Origin: Solimonas sp041659605
GTDB lineage: Bacteria; Pseudomonadota; Gammaproteobacteria; Nevskiales; Nevskiaceae
Assembly (NCBI GenBank): GCA_041659605.1
Contig: JBAZXW010000001.1
Span: 186,001 to 250,000, forward strand
Length of the DNA stretch: 64,000 nucleotides
Reading direction: 5' to 3'
Made by a program: the position numbers and the translations under genes. The notes below the pieces were generated by a model. The model saw only the letters and a program-made list of their open reading frames with translations. It had not been told where the DNA came from and did not search any database. Positions 29,582 through 39,091 of this stretch are shown here, piece after piece. Positions within the stretch are counted from its first letter, which is position 1; the number at the start of each line of letters is the position of its first letter.

Positions 29582-30271
29582 ATGATCACCGTGCACCACC
29601 TCGAAACCTCGCGCTCGCAACGCATCCTCTGGCTGCTGGAGGAGCTTGCGGTGCCGTATGAGCTGAAGGTCTATCGCCGCGACCCGGCCACGCGCCTGGC
29701 GCCGCCGGAACTCAAGCGCATTCACCCGCTCGGCAAGTCGCCAGTGATCACCGACGACAGCGACGTGATCGCGGAATCCGGCGCGATCATCGAGCACCTG
29801 GTCGAGCGCTACGGCGATGCGGCCACCGGCGAACTGGGCCGGTTGCGGCCCGAGCCCGGCACGGCTGCGCACCGCCAGTGCCGCTTCTGGATGCACTACG
29901 CCGAGGGCTCGTTCATGAACTGGGCGGTGATGAAACTCGTGTTCACGACGATTCCCGGGCAGCCGATGCCGTTCTTTGTGCGACCGATCGCGCGCACGCT
30001 GTGCGCCAACGTCGAGCGCAAGCTGATCGATCCCAATCTCGACACCGCGCGGGCGTTCATGGAGGACCACCTGGCCCGCAACGCATGGTTCGCCGGCGAC
30101 GACCTCAGCATGGCGGACTTCCAGATGAGCTTCGCCGTGGAAGCGGCCCTGGCGCGCGGCGGCGACGAACGCAGGCTTCCGCACCTGGCCGCGTATCGCA
30201 CGAAGATGCATGCGCGCCCGGCCTATCAGCGCGCGATCGACAAGGGTGGGCCGGTACTGATGGCGGCGTGA
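29582..30271 (+). CDS. Glutathione S-transferase family protein
   Basis: A 229-residue cytosolic enzyme. The thioredoxin-like N-domain starts ITVHHLETSRSQRILWLLEELAVPYEL and contains the cis-Pro glutathione site (GKSPVITDDSDVIAESGAII); the all-helical C-domain ends with DDLSMADFQMSFAVEAAL, the N-capping box of GSTs. The SRS near residue 9-11 offers a catalytic Ser. It conjugates or reduces substrates with glutathione; the substrate is unknown. The ATG at 29582 is chosen by alignment to the family start; the ribosome-binding site is weak. Confidence 0.9.
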   Translation: MITVHHLETSRSQRILWLLEELAVPYELKVYRRDPATRLAPPELKRIHPLGKSPVITDDSDVIAESGAIIEHLVERYGDAATGELGRLRPEPGTAAHRQCRFWMHYAEGSFMNWAVMKLVFTTIPGQPMPFFVRPIARTLCANVERKLIDPNLDTARAFMEDHLARNAWFAGDDLSMADFQMSFAVEAALARGGDERRLPHLAAYRTKMHARPAYQRAIDKGGPVLMAA

Positions 30272-30301
30272 GCGCTGCTCGCGCGCGGAGCGTCTTCGGG
30301 C

Positions 30302-31000
30302 TCAGTGCAGCAGAACAAAGTACGCGAAGATGTAGACCACCAGCAGCAGCATGATCATCGCTGCAGTGACGATGACGATGTCGAGCACGTCCTGCATCCA
30401 GCGTGCGGTTTCGCCCAGACGCATCGCGAACTCGGTTTCGAGCGGATCGATGGCGGTACCGATCCGGGTGATTTCCTCGCCAAGCTGCCTGAGCTGTTCA
30501 ATTGGAATATTGCCTGCGGTGGTCTGGCGGCGAATTTCATTGCCCAGCGCTTCGAGTTGCAGGATATGGACGTCAGCGAGAACCCAGACCTCGACGACGG
30601 CATGCAGGCGCTCATGCCAGCCGAGCCAGCGGTACAGCCGGATCATCGCCAGAACGTCCGCCGGGTGGTTGCGGCCGGCGACAAAGGCTGCGAACGCTTT
30701 GTCCTCGTCGAAATCGTGCCGATCCATCTCCAGGCGCGCCGCGCGATCCGCCAGCGGTACCGCCAGCCCGGTCTGGTAACTGAGCCAGTGCTGCTCATCG
30801 GCGCTGAACAGGTAAAGCTCGAGCGCATGCATCGCGTCCTTGCGTCCCTTCGACCACAGGCTTTCGCCAGTCGCGTAGGCGCGGACGCCCTTGTCGATGA
30901 CGATCGCGCTGTACATCAGGCCGACCAGGGCTGCGATCAGCAGGCACAGCGCGGCGAACGGCCACACCGGTCGACGAACGGCCACGTGCGTCGTGTGCAT
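30302..31000 (-). CDS. Stand-alone membrane sensor module (no output domain)
   Basis: A 232-residue protein with two membrane helices (about 12-36 and 205-228) bracketing a helical periplasmic domain. That domain, with WSKGRKDAMHALELYL, VPLADRAARLEMD and AGRNHPADVLAMIRLYRWL, looks like the input region of many GGDEF/EAL proteins and hybrid kinases, but the protein stops after the second helix and a few residues. GGGAGA precedes the ATG at 31000. It could regulate a partner by dimerising with it, or be a relic of a sensor gene. No kinase or cyclase lies next to it. Confidence 0.65.
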   Translation of the reverse strand: MHTTHVAVRRPVWPFAALCLLIAALVGLMYSAIVIDKGVRAYATGESLWSKGRKDAMHALELYLFSADEQHWLSYQTGLAVPLADRAARLEMDRHDFDEDKAFAAFVAGRNHPADVLAMIRLYRWLGWHERLHAVVEVWVLADVHILQLEALGNEIRRQTTAGNIPIEQLRQLGEEITRIGTAIDPLETEFAMRLGETARWMQDVLDIVIVTAAMIMLLLVVYIFAYFVLLH

Positions 31001-31126
31001 AAGGTCTCCCTTAGCCACCGCATCATTACTCCAGCATTTCTCGTTCGTCCAACCTACGCCGGAAGCACCGCACCCGGTTTCACCGGCAGTCGACGGCTCT
31101 TTCCGGCACGATGAACGGTTGGCGGG

Positions 31127-33718
31127 TCAAAAATACCGGTAGATCAGGTCGAGCCCGTAGGCCCGCGGCTCACCCCATATCACCGCACGGTCGGCCTGCG
31201 GCAGATTGTCGATCGCGGTCGCCGGATACTCCTCGTCGGCGAGGTTCTTGCCCCAGAGGCCGATGTCGACCGAACCGTGCTCGTCGACACGCCAGCCGCT
31301 CGCCGCAAGGCGCGCGTTGAACAGGCCATAGCCCTCGGTCGCGGTCAGTCCGCGCCGCGCCTCAGTGATGACGAAGCCCTGGCGATTGCCGACGTAGTTG
31401 TAATTGACGTACGCGCGCAAGGCGCCCCACCCGCCTTCGAGGAAAGTCCAGTCCACCGAACCGACATACGAATGCGGCGGCGCGGCGATGAAGGGATACA
31501 GCGCTGCGACATTGTTGCCTTCGACGTCGATGACCTCGAGCACTTCGGCGTCGAGAAAGGCGTACTGCAGCGCCAGGATCAGGCCGCGCGCCGGCACGAC
31601 CGCGGCGTCCACCTCCACGCCGCGGATTTTCGCCTTGCCGGCGTTGCGCGACTTGGTGTCCGAGATCGTGCCGGCGATCAGGAAGTTGGTCTGCATGTCG
31701 CGGTAGTCGGTGTCGAATACCGAGACATTCAGGCGCAGGCTGCGGTGGAACCATTCGCTCTTGACGCCGAATTCCAGCGACTTGACCTGCTCCGGCTTGA
31801 AGCCCTCGATGAAGCCGAAACCGTAGTCCTGGCCGTCGGACGCCGGCCCGGACTCGCCGGAGATCTGCGGATCGCGCACGTTGAAGCCGCCGCTCTTGTA
31901 TGCGGACGCGTACGACACGTAGGCGATCGCATCGGTCGCGACCTGGTATTGCAGGTTCACCGACGGTGCGATGTCGGTGTAGCTGCTCTCGCCGCGTACG
32001 CCGGCGAAGACGTCGTTGCCCTGCAGGGCGAGGACTTGGGCGGGAATCGGGACCGCGATCGCGCTCTGGTCGGCGGCGCGGCCTTCGACGTATTGCGACT
32101 GCTCGAAGGTCTTCAGCGCGCTGCGCTCGTCGTGCGAGTAGCGCAGGCCGCCGGTCAGGCTCAGGCGGCGGTCGAGAAAATCCGGCGTCCACGTAAGCTG
32201 GCCGAACAGAGCGTCCGCCGAGTTGTCGATCGCGAGGTCGTAGTCCCAGAACGCGACCAGCCGGGGCAGCGCGGTGTTGCGCAGCAGCTCGCGCATGCCG
32301 GGCACGGCGTCGAACAGGTCGGACGCCTGATCGGGATCGAGCAGCGTGTTGAGGATGTGGTAGACCGGGCCGCCGTTCTCGCCGCCGCGTTCGCTGAAGG
32401 TGTAGGCGCCGGCGATGAAGCTCAGGCGTTCGTCGAACAGGCTGCCGGAGACCTGGACTTCGTGCGACCACTGCTCTTGGAACACCTGCGGAATCCCCAC
32501 CGGTGTCGGCCCGGCGGTCGGTCCACCGTTGGCCATGCTGGCCGCCGGACCGTCGTAGGCATGCTGGTCGAGCCGGTACTCCAGAGATCCGGCGCCGCCG
32601 CCCAGGTTCGCGTACTGGTCGTCAGTCAGTTCGCGGAAGGCGCCGATGTACTTCAGCTCGTAGCCGTGCAGCGGCGCCGTCAGCGTCAGCGTGTGGCCGC
32701 GCACGTGCGAGCCCGAGGCCTCCATCGGGCTGCCCGAGTTCAGCGACGACAGGCGCTGCTGCGAGTACACCGTCTGCGTCTGCGCATACGGCTTGAACAG
32801 ATCGGCTTGGCCGTGCGAAGTCAGCGGCGGCAGGATGGCCTGGAACATGTAGTTGTAGTACTCCAGGTCGCTGCGATCGAAGGCGTAGTCGGCCGTCAGC
32901 CAGTCGGTCGCGAGCCAGCGCGCGTCGAAGCGCAGCGCGGTTTCTTCGCGATCACCGAAATCGCCGCCCGGACCGGTGTTCTCGACGAAGCCGTCGCGGC
33001 GGCCGCCGAGCAGCGCCAGCTTCACGGCGAAGTCGTCGCCCAGCGGCAGGTTGAGCGAGCTCTTGCCGACCAGCTGGTCGCGCGAGCCGAGCGTGATCTG
33101 GTGCGTCATCGAAAACAGATCGACCGACGGCCGCCGCGTCACCAGGTTGATCGCGCCGCCGGTGGTGTTGCGGCCGTATAGCGTGCCTTGCGGACCGCGC
33201 AGGACTTCGATGCGCTCCAGATCCGCCAGATCGAGCGCCAGCCCGACCGAGCGGGCGATGTAGACGCCGTCGAGATAGATGCCGACCGCCGGGTCCTGTG
33301 TCACCTGGGCGTCGGTGACGCCGACACCGCGGATCGACAGCCGCAGGGTCGCGTTGTGAATCGGGAACGGCTCGATCACCAGGCTCGGCACGTTCGACGC
33401 CAGGTCCTGGATGCCCTGGATGCCGCGCAGCGCGAGCTTGTGCTCGTTGAACGCATCCATCGAGATCGGCGTCTCTTGCACCGTCGAGACGCGACGCTCG
33501 GCGGTCACCTCGATCTGATCGAGCACCGTCGGGCCGTCTTCGTCCGCCGGTCGTGCAGGCGCGTCGGCCGGTGCGGGATCCGCGACGGCAATGGTCGTTA
33601 GCTCCGCCTCGGCCGGTGGAGCCGCATCCGCTTCTCCGTCCTGCGCCCAACCGCAAACCGCCCAACAGGCCGCACATCCCCCGAGCGCTGCCGCAAGCAG
33701 CGCAGTCCGACTCCGCAT
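31127..33718 (-). CDS. TonB-dependent outer membrane receptor
   Basis: An 863-residue outer membrane transporter. The signal peptide (ending near GWAQ) is followed by an Ala/Pro-rich spacer, a TonB-box-like region, the plug domain (TVLDQIEVTAERR, VSTVQETPISMDAF, EVLRGPQGTLYGRNTTGGAINLVTRRP) and a 22-strand barrel ending in aromatic YRYF. It belongs to the large CirA/FecA-like group typical of Sphingomonas and Nevskia-type bacteria, which import diverse hydrophobic or siderophore ligands. CCGGAGGAGACG before the ATG at 33718 fixes the start. No Fur box is seen, so iron control is not supported. Confidence 0.93.
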   Translation of the reverse strand: MRSRTALLAAALGGCAACWAVCGWAQDGEADAAPPAEAELTTIAVADPAPADAPARPADEDGPTVLDQIEVTAERRVSTVQETPISMDAFNEHKLALRGIQGIQDLASNVPSLVIEPFPIHNATLRLSIRGVGVTDAQVTQDPAVGIYLDGVYIARSVGLALDLADLERIEVLRGPQGTLYGRNTTGGAINLVTRRPSVDLFSMTHQITLGSRDQLVGKSSLNLPLGDDFAVKLALLGGRRDGFVENTGPGGDFGDREETALRFDARWLATDWLTADYAFDRSDLEYYNYMFQAILPPLTSHGQADLFKPYAQTQTVYSQQRLSSLNSGSPMEASGSHVRGHTLTLTAPLHGYELKYIGAFRELTDDQYANLGGGAGSLEYRLDQHAYDGPAASMANGGPTAGPTPVGIPQVFQEQWSHEVQVSGSLFDERLSFIAGAYTFSERGGENGGPVYHILNTLLDPDQASDLFDAVPGMRELLRNTALPRLVAFWDYDLAIDNSADALFGQLTWTPDFLDRRLSLTGGLRYSHDERSALKTFEQSQYVEGRAADQSAIAVPIPAQVLALQGNDVFAGVRGESSYTDIAPSVNLQYQVATDAIAYVSYASAYKSGGFNVRDPQISGESGPASDGQDYGFGFIEGFKPEQVKSLEFGVKSEWFHRSLRLNVSVFDTDYRDMQTNFLIAGTISDTKSRNAGKAKIRGVEVDAAVVPARGLILALQYAFLDAEVLEVIDVEGNNVAALYPFIAAPPHSYVGSVDWTFLEGGWGALRAYVNYNYVGNRQGFVITEARRGLTATEGYGLFNARLAASGWRVDEHGSVDIGLWGKNLADEEYPATAIDNLPQADRAVIWGEPRAYGLDLIYRYF

Positions 33719-33966
33719 CGTCTCCTCCGGAATCGCATGGCCGACGCGCCGCAGCGGTCGTGCCGTCTCTCCTCTCTCCTGCCCCCGAAGCACGGTCGTG
33801 GCCATGCCTTCTCGGGATCGATACTGCGCCGGGCCGCCTGCCTGCAGAATCGTCCCAATGGATGAGTCGCCGGCGGCGCCCCCGCCCCTGCGGCATTATC
33901 GCGACGGGCTCAGCGCGTATCATCTGCGCAGTTCTCTTCTGCGCAGTTCTCCGGCGACTCTCCCCC

Positions 33967-36900
33967 GTGTGGATCTCCGACACTTCCGTCAAGCGGCCGG
34001 TTCTCGCGACCGTCATCAACCTGCTGCTGATCGTCTTCGGCCTTTTCGGACTGAAGAGCACCTCGGTGCGCGAGTACCCGGACATCGACCCGCCGGTGGT
34101 GTCGGTCCGCACCAGCTACTCGGGCGCATCGGCGGCGATCATCGAAAGCCAGATCACGCAGATTCTCGAAGACGGCATTTCCGGCATCGAGGGCATCCGC
34201 TCGATCTCGTCGTCGTCGCGCGACGGCAACTCGCAGATCACCGTGGAGTTCTCGCTCGAACGCAATGTCGACGACGCTGCCAACGACATCCGCGACCGCG
34301 TGTCGCGCCTGCTCAATCGCCTGCCCGACCAGGCCGATCCGCCGGAAGTGGTCAAGGCCGACAGCGACGCCTCGCCGATTGTGTGGATGGTCCTGACCAG
34401 CGACCGCCTGGACAGAATGGCGCTGACCGACTACGCCGAGCGCTACCTGGTCGACCGCTTCACGTCGATCAAGGGCGTCTCGGAAGTCCGCCTGGGCGGC
34501 GCGCAGCGCTACGCGATGCGGGTCTGGCTCGATCGCGGCCGCCTCGCCGCGCGCGGCCTGACCGCGGAGGACATCGAAAGCGCGCTGCGCGAGCAGAACG
34601 TCGAGCGCCCGGCAGGGCGGATCGAGTCGGACGATCGCGAGTTCAGCCTGCGCACGAAGCGTCCATACCAGTCGGTCGAGGATTTCAACGATCTGGTCGT
34701 CGCGCATGGCGCCGAGGGCTTCCCGGTCCGACTCGGCGACGTGGCCCGCATCGCGCTGGGGCCGGAAGATCCGCGGGGCTCGTTCAAGGCCAACGGCGTC
34801 AACTCGCAGGGCATGGGCATCGTCAAGACATCCACCGCCAACACGCTGGAGGTCGCCGAGGCGGTCAAGGCGCGCATGCAGCAGTTGCAGCCGACGCTGC
34901 CTGAAGGCATGAAGCTGCAGGTGAATTACGACTCCTCGGCCTTCATCGCTGCTTCACTCGACGAGGTGATCAAGACGCTGTTCATCGCCGCGTTGAGCGT
35001 GATCGCGGTCCTGTTCCTGTTTCTCGGCAGCCCGCGTGCAACGCTCATACCGGCCGTCACGGTACCGATTTCGCTGACCGCGTCGTTCCTGTTCCTGTAC
35101 GCCTTCGGTTTCTCGATCAACATTTTGACGCTGCTTGCGCTGGTACTGGCGATCGGCTTGGTCGTCGACGACGCGATCGTCGTCGTCGAGAACATCCACC
35201 GCCGCCAGGAGCTGGGCGAACCGCCGCTGCTCGCCGCATTCCGTGGCACTCGCGAGGTGGGGTTCGCGGTCGTCGCCACCACCGTCGTGCTGTGCGCAGT
35301 CTTCGTGCCGATCGGCTTTCTGCAGGGCAACGTTGGACGGCTGTTCCGCGAGTTCGCGCTGTCGCTCGCCAGTGCCGTGTTCTGTTCGGCGATCGTCGCG
35401 CTGACGCTATCGCCGGTGTTGTCGGCCGCCTTGCTGCGCAAGAACGACCACAGCAACCGCTTCCTCGACGCACTGGACCGCGCCTTCGAGAAGCTGTCGT
35501 CGATCTATCAACGCTCGCTGCGCAGTTCGCTTCCGCACCCGTTTCGATCGGTCGCGATTCTGGGCGCACTCGCCGCCGGCGTCATCTGGCTGGCACAGCG
35601 GGTGCCGCAAGAGTTCACGCCGGTCGAAGACCGCGGCGGTTTCTTCATCCGCGTCGTCGCCCCGGAAGGCGCGAGCCTGTCGTACACCCAGTCCTACGTC
35701 GAGCGCATCGAGGCGCAGATCATGCAGCAGCTCGGCAAGGGCGAAATCGAGCGCGTACTGGTGCGCACGCCCGACTTCGGCGGCGGCGAAGAGGTCAACA
35801 CGGCGCGCTTCATCGTCAGCCTGACACCCTGGGACGAGCGCAGCCGCAGCTCCGAACAGATCGCCGCGGACTATATCCGTTCGCTGGCCGATCTCTCCGG
35901 CGTGCGCACTTCGATCTTCCAGCGCCCGGGCTTCGCCGGCGGTGGCGGCGCCGGCCTGCCGTTGCAAGTCGCGATCGGCGGCGGCAGTTACGAAGAACTC
36001 GCGGCGTGGCGCGATCGCATTCTGCAGCGCGCCAAGGAAAACCCGAAACTTCTGCGCCTTGATTCCGACTATCAGGAAACCAAGCCGCAGATCGAGCTGA
36101 CCGTCGATCTCAAGCGCGCCGGCGATCTGGGGGTGCGCGTCAGCGCCGTCGCCGCGGCGCTGGAGACCTACATGGGCGGCCGCCGCGTGACGCGCTTCGA
36201 ACGCAACGGCGAAGAGTACGAAATCATCCTGCAGTCGCCGGACTCGGCGCGGCGCACCCCCGACGAGCTGGACGGGATCTACGTCCGCGCCCAAGTCGGC
36301 GGCGGGGCCGGCGACAGCGCCGGCGATGCGCCCGCCGGTTCGCTGGTGCCGCTGTCGAGCCTGGTCAGCGCACACGAATCCGCGTCGGCCGCGTCATACA
36401 ACCGTCTCGATCGCGTGCGCTCGATCACGCTGTCGGCCGGCCTCGCACCCGGCTACTCGCTCGGCGACGCGTTGAAGTACATGGAGACGATCATCCGCGA
36501 GGAGCTGCCGGAGTCGGTGCAGATCGGCTACCGCGGCGACTCGCGCGAGTTCCGCGATGCCGGATCGGCGATCCTGTTCACGTTCACGATGGCACTGTTG
36601 ATCGTCTACCTCGCCCTCGCCGCGCAGTTCGAGAGCTTCGTCCACCCGCTGGTGATCATGACGACGGTGCCGCTGGCCCTCTTCGGTGCATTGGCGGCGC
36701 TGTGGGCACTGGGCATGACGATCAACATCTACTCGCAGATCGGCATCGTGATGCTGATCGGCCTGGCCGCGAAGAACGGCATCCTGATTGTCGAATTCGC
36801 CAACCAGCTGCGCGATGCCGGCTACACCTTCGACGATGCGCTGATCGAAGCCGGGCGCATCCGCCTGCGGCCGATCCTGATGACTTCGGTGGCAACCATC

Positions 36901-37116
36901 GCCGGCGCGGTGCCGCTGATGCTGGCCTCCGGCGCCGGCGCCGAGGCGCGCTCGATTCTCGGCGTCGTGATTTTCTTCGGCGTCGCGTTCTCGACCGTGC
37001 TGACGCTGTATATCGTGCCGACGTTCTACGGCCTGCTGTGCCGCCGCACCGGCTCGCCGGAGCGCCACGCGGCCGAGCTGCGCACGCAGGCCGAGCAGAC
37101 CGGCGAACGCGTCTGA
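33967..37116 (+). CDS. RND family efflux transporter, inner-membrane subunit
   Basis: A 1049-residue AcrB/MexB-like (HAE1) pump with 12 membrane helices and two large periplasmic domains. The proton relay is intact: D401-D402 in IGLVVDDAIVVVEN and K936 in LAAKNGILIVE. The GTG at 33967 (WISDTSVKRPVLATVI) gives the standard N-terminus; the frame is open far upstream, but without family character. It is unusual in having no adjacent membrane-fusion or TolC gene; a membrane-fusion gene under a TetR gene lies 5 kb downstream. It ends 15 bases before crcB, with GAGGAG between. Confidence 0.94.
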   Translation: MWISDTSVKRPVLATVINLLLIVFGLFGLKSTSVREYPDIDPPVVSVRTSYSGASAAIIESQITQILEDGISGIEGIRSISSSSRDGNSQITVEFSLERNVDDAANDIRDRVSRLLNRLPDQADPPEVVKADSDASPIVWMVLTSDRLDRMALTDYAERYLVDRFTSIKGVSEVRLGGAQRYAMRVWLDRGRLAARGLTAEDIESALREQNVERPAGRIESDDREFSLRTKRPYQSVEDFNDLVVAHGAEGFPVRLGDVARIALGPEDPRGSFKANGVNSQGMGIVKTSTANTLEVAEAVKARMQQLQPTLPEGMKLQVNYDSSAFIAASLDEVIKTLFIAALSVIAVLFLFLGSPRATLIPAVTVPISLTASFLFLYAFGFSINILTLLALVLAIGLVVDDAIVVVENIHRRQELGEPPLLAAFRGTREVGFAVVATTVVLCAVFVPIGFLQGNVGRLFREFALSLASAVFCSAIVALTLSPVLSAALLRKNDHSNRFLDALDRAFEKLSSIYQRSLRSSLPHPFRSVAILGALAAGVIWLAQRVPQEFTPVEDRGGFFIRVVAPEGASLSYTQSYVERIEAQIMQQLGKGEIERVLVRTPDFGGGEEVNTARFIVSLTPWDERSRSSEQIAADYIRSLADLSGVRTSIFQRPGFAGGGGAGLPLQVAIGGGSYEELAAWRDRILQRAKENPKLLRLDSDYQETKPQIELTVDLKRAGDLGVRVSAVAAALETYMGGRRVTRFERNGEEYEIILQSPDSARRTPDELDGIYVRAQVGGGAGDSAGDAPAGSLVPLSSLVSAHESASAASYNRLDRVRSITLSAGLAPGYSLGDALKYMETIIREELPESVQIGYRGDSREFRDAGSAILFTFTMALLIVYLALAAQFESFVHPLVIMTTVPLALFGALAALWALGMTINIYSQIGIVMLIGLAAKNGILIVEFANQLRDAGYTFDDALIEAGRIRLRPILMTSVATIAGAVPLMLASGAGAEARSILGVVIFFGVAFSTVLTLYIVPTFYGLLCRRTGSPERHAAELRTQAEQTGERV

Positions 37117-37131
37117 GGAGTGGGGAGTGAC

Positions 37132-37527
37132 ATGACGGTTCAGGCGTTCTTCGCGGTCTTCATCGGCGCCGGCGCCGGCGCGGTGCTGCGCTGGTGGCTC
37201 GGCCTCGCGCTCAACCCGCTGTTCCCCACGCTGCCGATGGGCACGCTCGCCGCCAACCTCTCCGGCGGTTACCTGATGGGGCTGGTACTGGGATACCTGT
37301 CGCAGTACGAGGCGCTGCCCGCCGAAGTGCGCCTGTTGATCACGACCGGCTTCCTCGGCGGCCTGACGACGTTCTCGACCTTCTCCGGCGAAGTGGTCAC
37401 GCTGATCGCGCGCCAGCAGCTGGGCTGGGCCAGCGCCGCGATCGGTCTGCACCTGCTCGGCGCGCTGGCCTGTACCGGCCTGGGCATTTTCACCATCCAG
37501 TGGTTCAAATCCGCGGGGCTGCCATGA
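37132..37527 (+). CDS. crcB: Fluoride exporter CrcB/Fluc
   Basis: A 131-residue dual-topology fluoride channel with four membrane helices. Family marks are GAGAGAVLRWWLG, GTLAANLSGGYLMGL and the GFLGGLTTFSTFSGE signature carrying the Phe-box and Thr track. GAGGAGTGGGGAG precedes the ATG. It follows the RND pump gene by 15 bases and overlaps the DUF190 gene by ATGA. No fluoride riboswitch (GGNGAUGG leader) is seen, so it is probably read from the pump promoter. Confidence 0.95.
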   Translation: MTVQAFFAVFIGAGAGAVLRWWLGLALNPLFPTLPMGTLAANLSGGYLMGLVLGYLSQYEALPAEVRLLITTGFLGGLTTFSTFSGEVVTLIARQQLGWASAAIGLHLLGALACTGLGIFTIQWFKSAGLP

Positions 37528-37838
37528 ACGGATCGTTTCTGCGCTTCTACATGCTCGAGAACCGCAAGCACGGCCATCGCCTGCTCTACGAGTGGCTGCT
37601 GGAGGCGGCGCAGAAGATCGGCATCCACGGCGGTTCGGCGTTCCGCGCGATCGCCGGATTCGGGCGGCACGGCGTGCTGCACGAGCAGCATTTCTTCGAG
37701 CTCGCGGGGGAGCTGACGATCGAGGTCGAGTTCATCGTCAACGACGAGGAGGCGCACAAGCTGCTCGACCTGCTGCGTTCAGAGCAGATCCGCGTGTTCT
37801 ATGCGCGCGTGCCCGCCGAGTTCGGCGTCGTTGAGTGA
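37524..37838 (+). CDS. DUF190 family protein
   Basis: A 104-residue cytosolic protein of the DUF190 family, recognised by FLRFYMLENRKHGHRLLYEWLLEAA, GIHGGSAFRAIAGFG and IEFIVNDEE-like stretches. The fold is PII/CutA-like, and family genes are very often coupled to crcB, which suggests a regulatory or accessory role in fluoride resistance. Here the ATG overlaps the crcB stop. It is followed, convergent, by pspF. Confidence 0.88.
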   Translation: MNGSFLRFYMLENRKHGHRLLYEWLLEAAQKIGIHGGSAFRAIAGFGRHGVLHEQHFFELAGELTIEVEFIVNDEEAHKLLDLLRSEQIRVFYARVPAEFGVVE

Positions 37839-37839
37839 C

Positions 37840-38904
37840 TCAGGCCTGCCGCGGCTCGGCGTCGAGCAGCTTGTACTTGCGCAGCAGGCCGCGCAGCTGG
37901 TGATAGCTCAGGCCGAGCAGATCGGCGGCCCGCTTCTGGTTGAAACGCGCTTCGTCGAGCGCCCGGCGCAACAGCCGCGTCTCGAACTGCGCCACCGCGG
38001 TCTCGAAATCGGCCGGCGACGCCGACTCGGGTGACGCCGCTCCAGTCGCGGCCGGCGGCTGGGCCGGCTCCGGCACGGACCTTGTCGCGCTCTCCGCTGC
38101 GCCCGCCTTCGTGCGCGGCCGATACGGCGACTCGAAGGGATCGACCTCGATGCGCTCAACGACCTGACGCGCGTGCTCCAGGCGATAGACGGCGCGCTCG
38201 ACGACGTTGCGCAGCTCGCGCACATTGCCGGGCCACTCGTATTCAAGCAGTGCGCGCTGCGCCGCCGGCGCGAAACCGGCGAAGTATTCGCGGCCAAGCT
38301 GGATGGCCATGCCCTCGGCGAACTTCTCGGCCAGCAGCAGAATGTCGTCCTGCCGCTCGCGCAGCGGCGGAATCGTGATGACGTCGAAAGACAGGCGGTC
38401 GAGAAGGTCTTCGCGGAACCTGCCGGCGCGCGCCACCGCAGGCAGATCGACGTTGGCGGCGCCGATCAGGCGCACATCGACCTTGATCGTCTCGCTCGAA
38501 CCCACTTTTTCGAACTCGCCGTACTCGACGACGCGCAGCAGCTTCTCCTGCAGGCGCAGCGACATCGACGAGAGCTCGTCGACGAAGATGGTGCCGCCGT
38601 TGGCCAGCTCGAAACGGCCGACGCGCGCCCGCGCAGCACCGGTGTACGCACCGGCGACATGGCCGAACAGCTCCGACTCCAGCAATTCCTCGTTGAGCGC
38701 CGCGCAGTTGAACTTGACGAAGGGCCGGGCCCAACGCTCCGACAGGAAGTGCAGGCGCGCCGCAATCAGTTCCTTGCCGGCACCACGCTCGCCGATGATC
38801 AGCACCGGCTTGGACAAGGGCGCGACCCGGGACACACGCTCCAGCACCGCGAGAAAGTTGTCGGCTTGGCCGAGGATCGAGTCGGGAGCGTTTCGGGAGT
38901 CCAT
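37840..38904 (-). CDS. pspF: PspF, sigma-54-dependent activator of the phage shock operon
   Basis: A 354-residue bacterial enhancer-binding protein. It has no N-terminal receiver and begins directly with the AAA+ domain: Walker A GERGAGKELIA, a sigma-54 contact loop GAYTGA (a Tyr variant of GAFTGA), Walker B GGTIFVDEL and sensor regions. A linker leads to a Fis-type HTH (RFNQKRAADLLGLSYHQLRGLL). It is divergent from the psp genes, as in E. coli, where PspA inhibits PspF until the inner membrane is stressed. The intergenic DNA has a palindrome, an IHF site and a sigma-54 promoter. Confidence 0.95.
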   Translation of the reverse strand: MDSRNAPDSILGQADNFLAVLERVSRVAPLSKPVLIIGERGAGKELIAARLHFLSERWARPFVKFNCAALNEELLESELFGHVAGAYTGAARARVGRFELANGGTIFVDELSSMSLRLQEKLLRVVEYGEFEKVGSSETIKVDVRLIGAANVDLPAVARAGRFREDLLDRLSFDVITIPPLRERQDDILLLAEKFAEGMAIQLGREYFAGFAPAAQRALLEYEWPGNVRELRNVVERAVYRLEHARQVVERIEVDPFESPYRPRTKAGAAESATRSVPEPAQPPAATGAASPESASPADFETAVAQFETRLLRRALDEARFNQKRAADLLGLSYHQLRGLLRKYKLLDAEPRQA

Positions 38905-38923
38905 CGGCTGATTTTGCTATGTG

Positions 38924-38940
38924 GTGGCGATATTCGCCAC
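38924..38940. promoter_or_regulatory. 17-bp palindrome, candidate PspF upstream activating site
   Basis: GTGGCGA-TAT-TCGCCAC is a perfect inverted repeat lying 19 bases before the pspF start and about 130 bases before the predicted psp transcription start. That is the distance expected of an enhancer for a sigma-54 promoter, and it could also serve pspF autorepression. Confidence 0.5.
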
Positions 38941-39006
38941 TCAATGCGGAATCGGACCCGGACCCGCCCATACAACACTCAGTAATCGTCTACTGTTTTC
39001 AATATT

Positions 39007-39019
39007 TATCAATTGCTTA
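39007..39019 (+). promoter_or_regulatory. IHF binding site
   Basis: TATCAATTGCTTA fits the IHF consensus WATCAAnnnnTTR at every position. It lies in an AT-rich patch between the palindrome and the sigma-54 promoter, where bending would bring PspF to the polymerase. Confidence 0.65.
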
Positions 39020-39035
39020 TATCGCATTCTTAAGG

Positions 39036-39052
39036 TTGGCACGGGCTTGGCG
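39036..39052 (+). promoter_or_regulatory. Sigma-54 promoter of the psp operon
   Basis: TTGGCACGGGCTTGGCG has the -24 GG (39038-39039) and -12 GC (39050-39051) exactly 10 bases apart and the full TGGCACG block; the -12 part reads TGGC instead of TTGC. The predicted start is near 39063, 29 bases before the first gene. Confidence 0.8.
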
Positions 39053-39091
39053 ATATGAAGGGCACACCCACCCGGCCACCCGGAGCTAGAC

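Noticed and set aside
37000..37131. Fluoride riboswitch before crcB
   Set aside because: The region is the end of the RND pump coding sequence and lacks the conserved riboswitch leader motifs.
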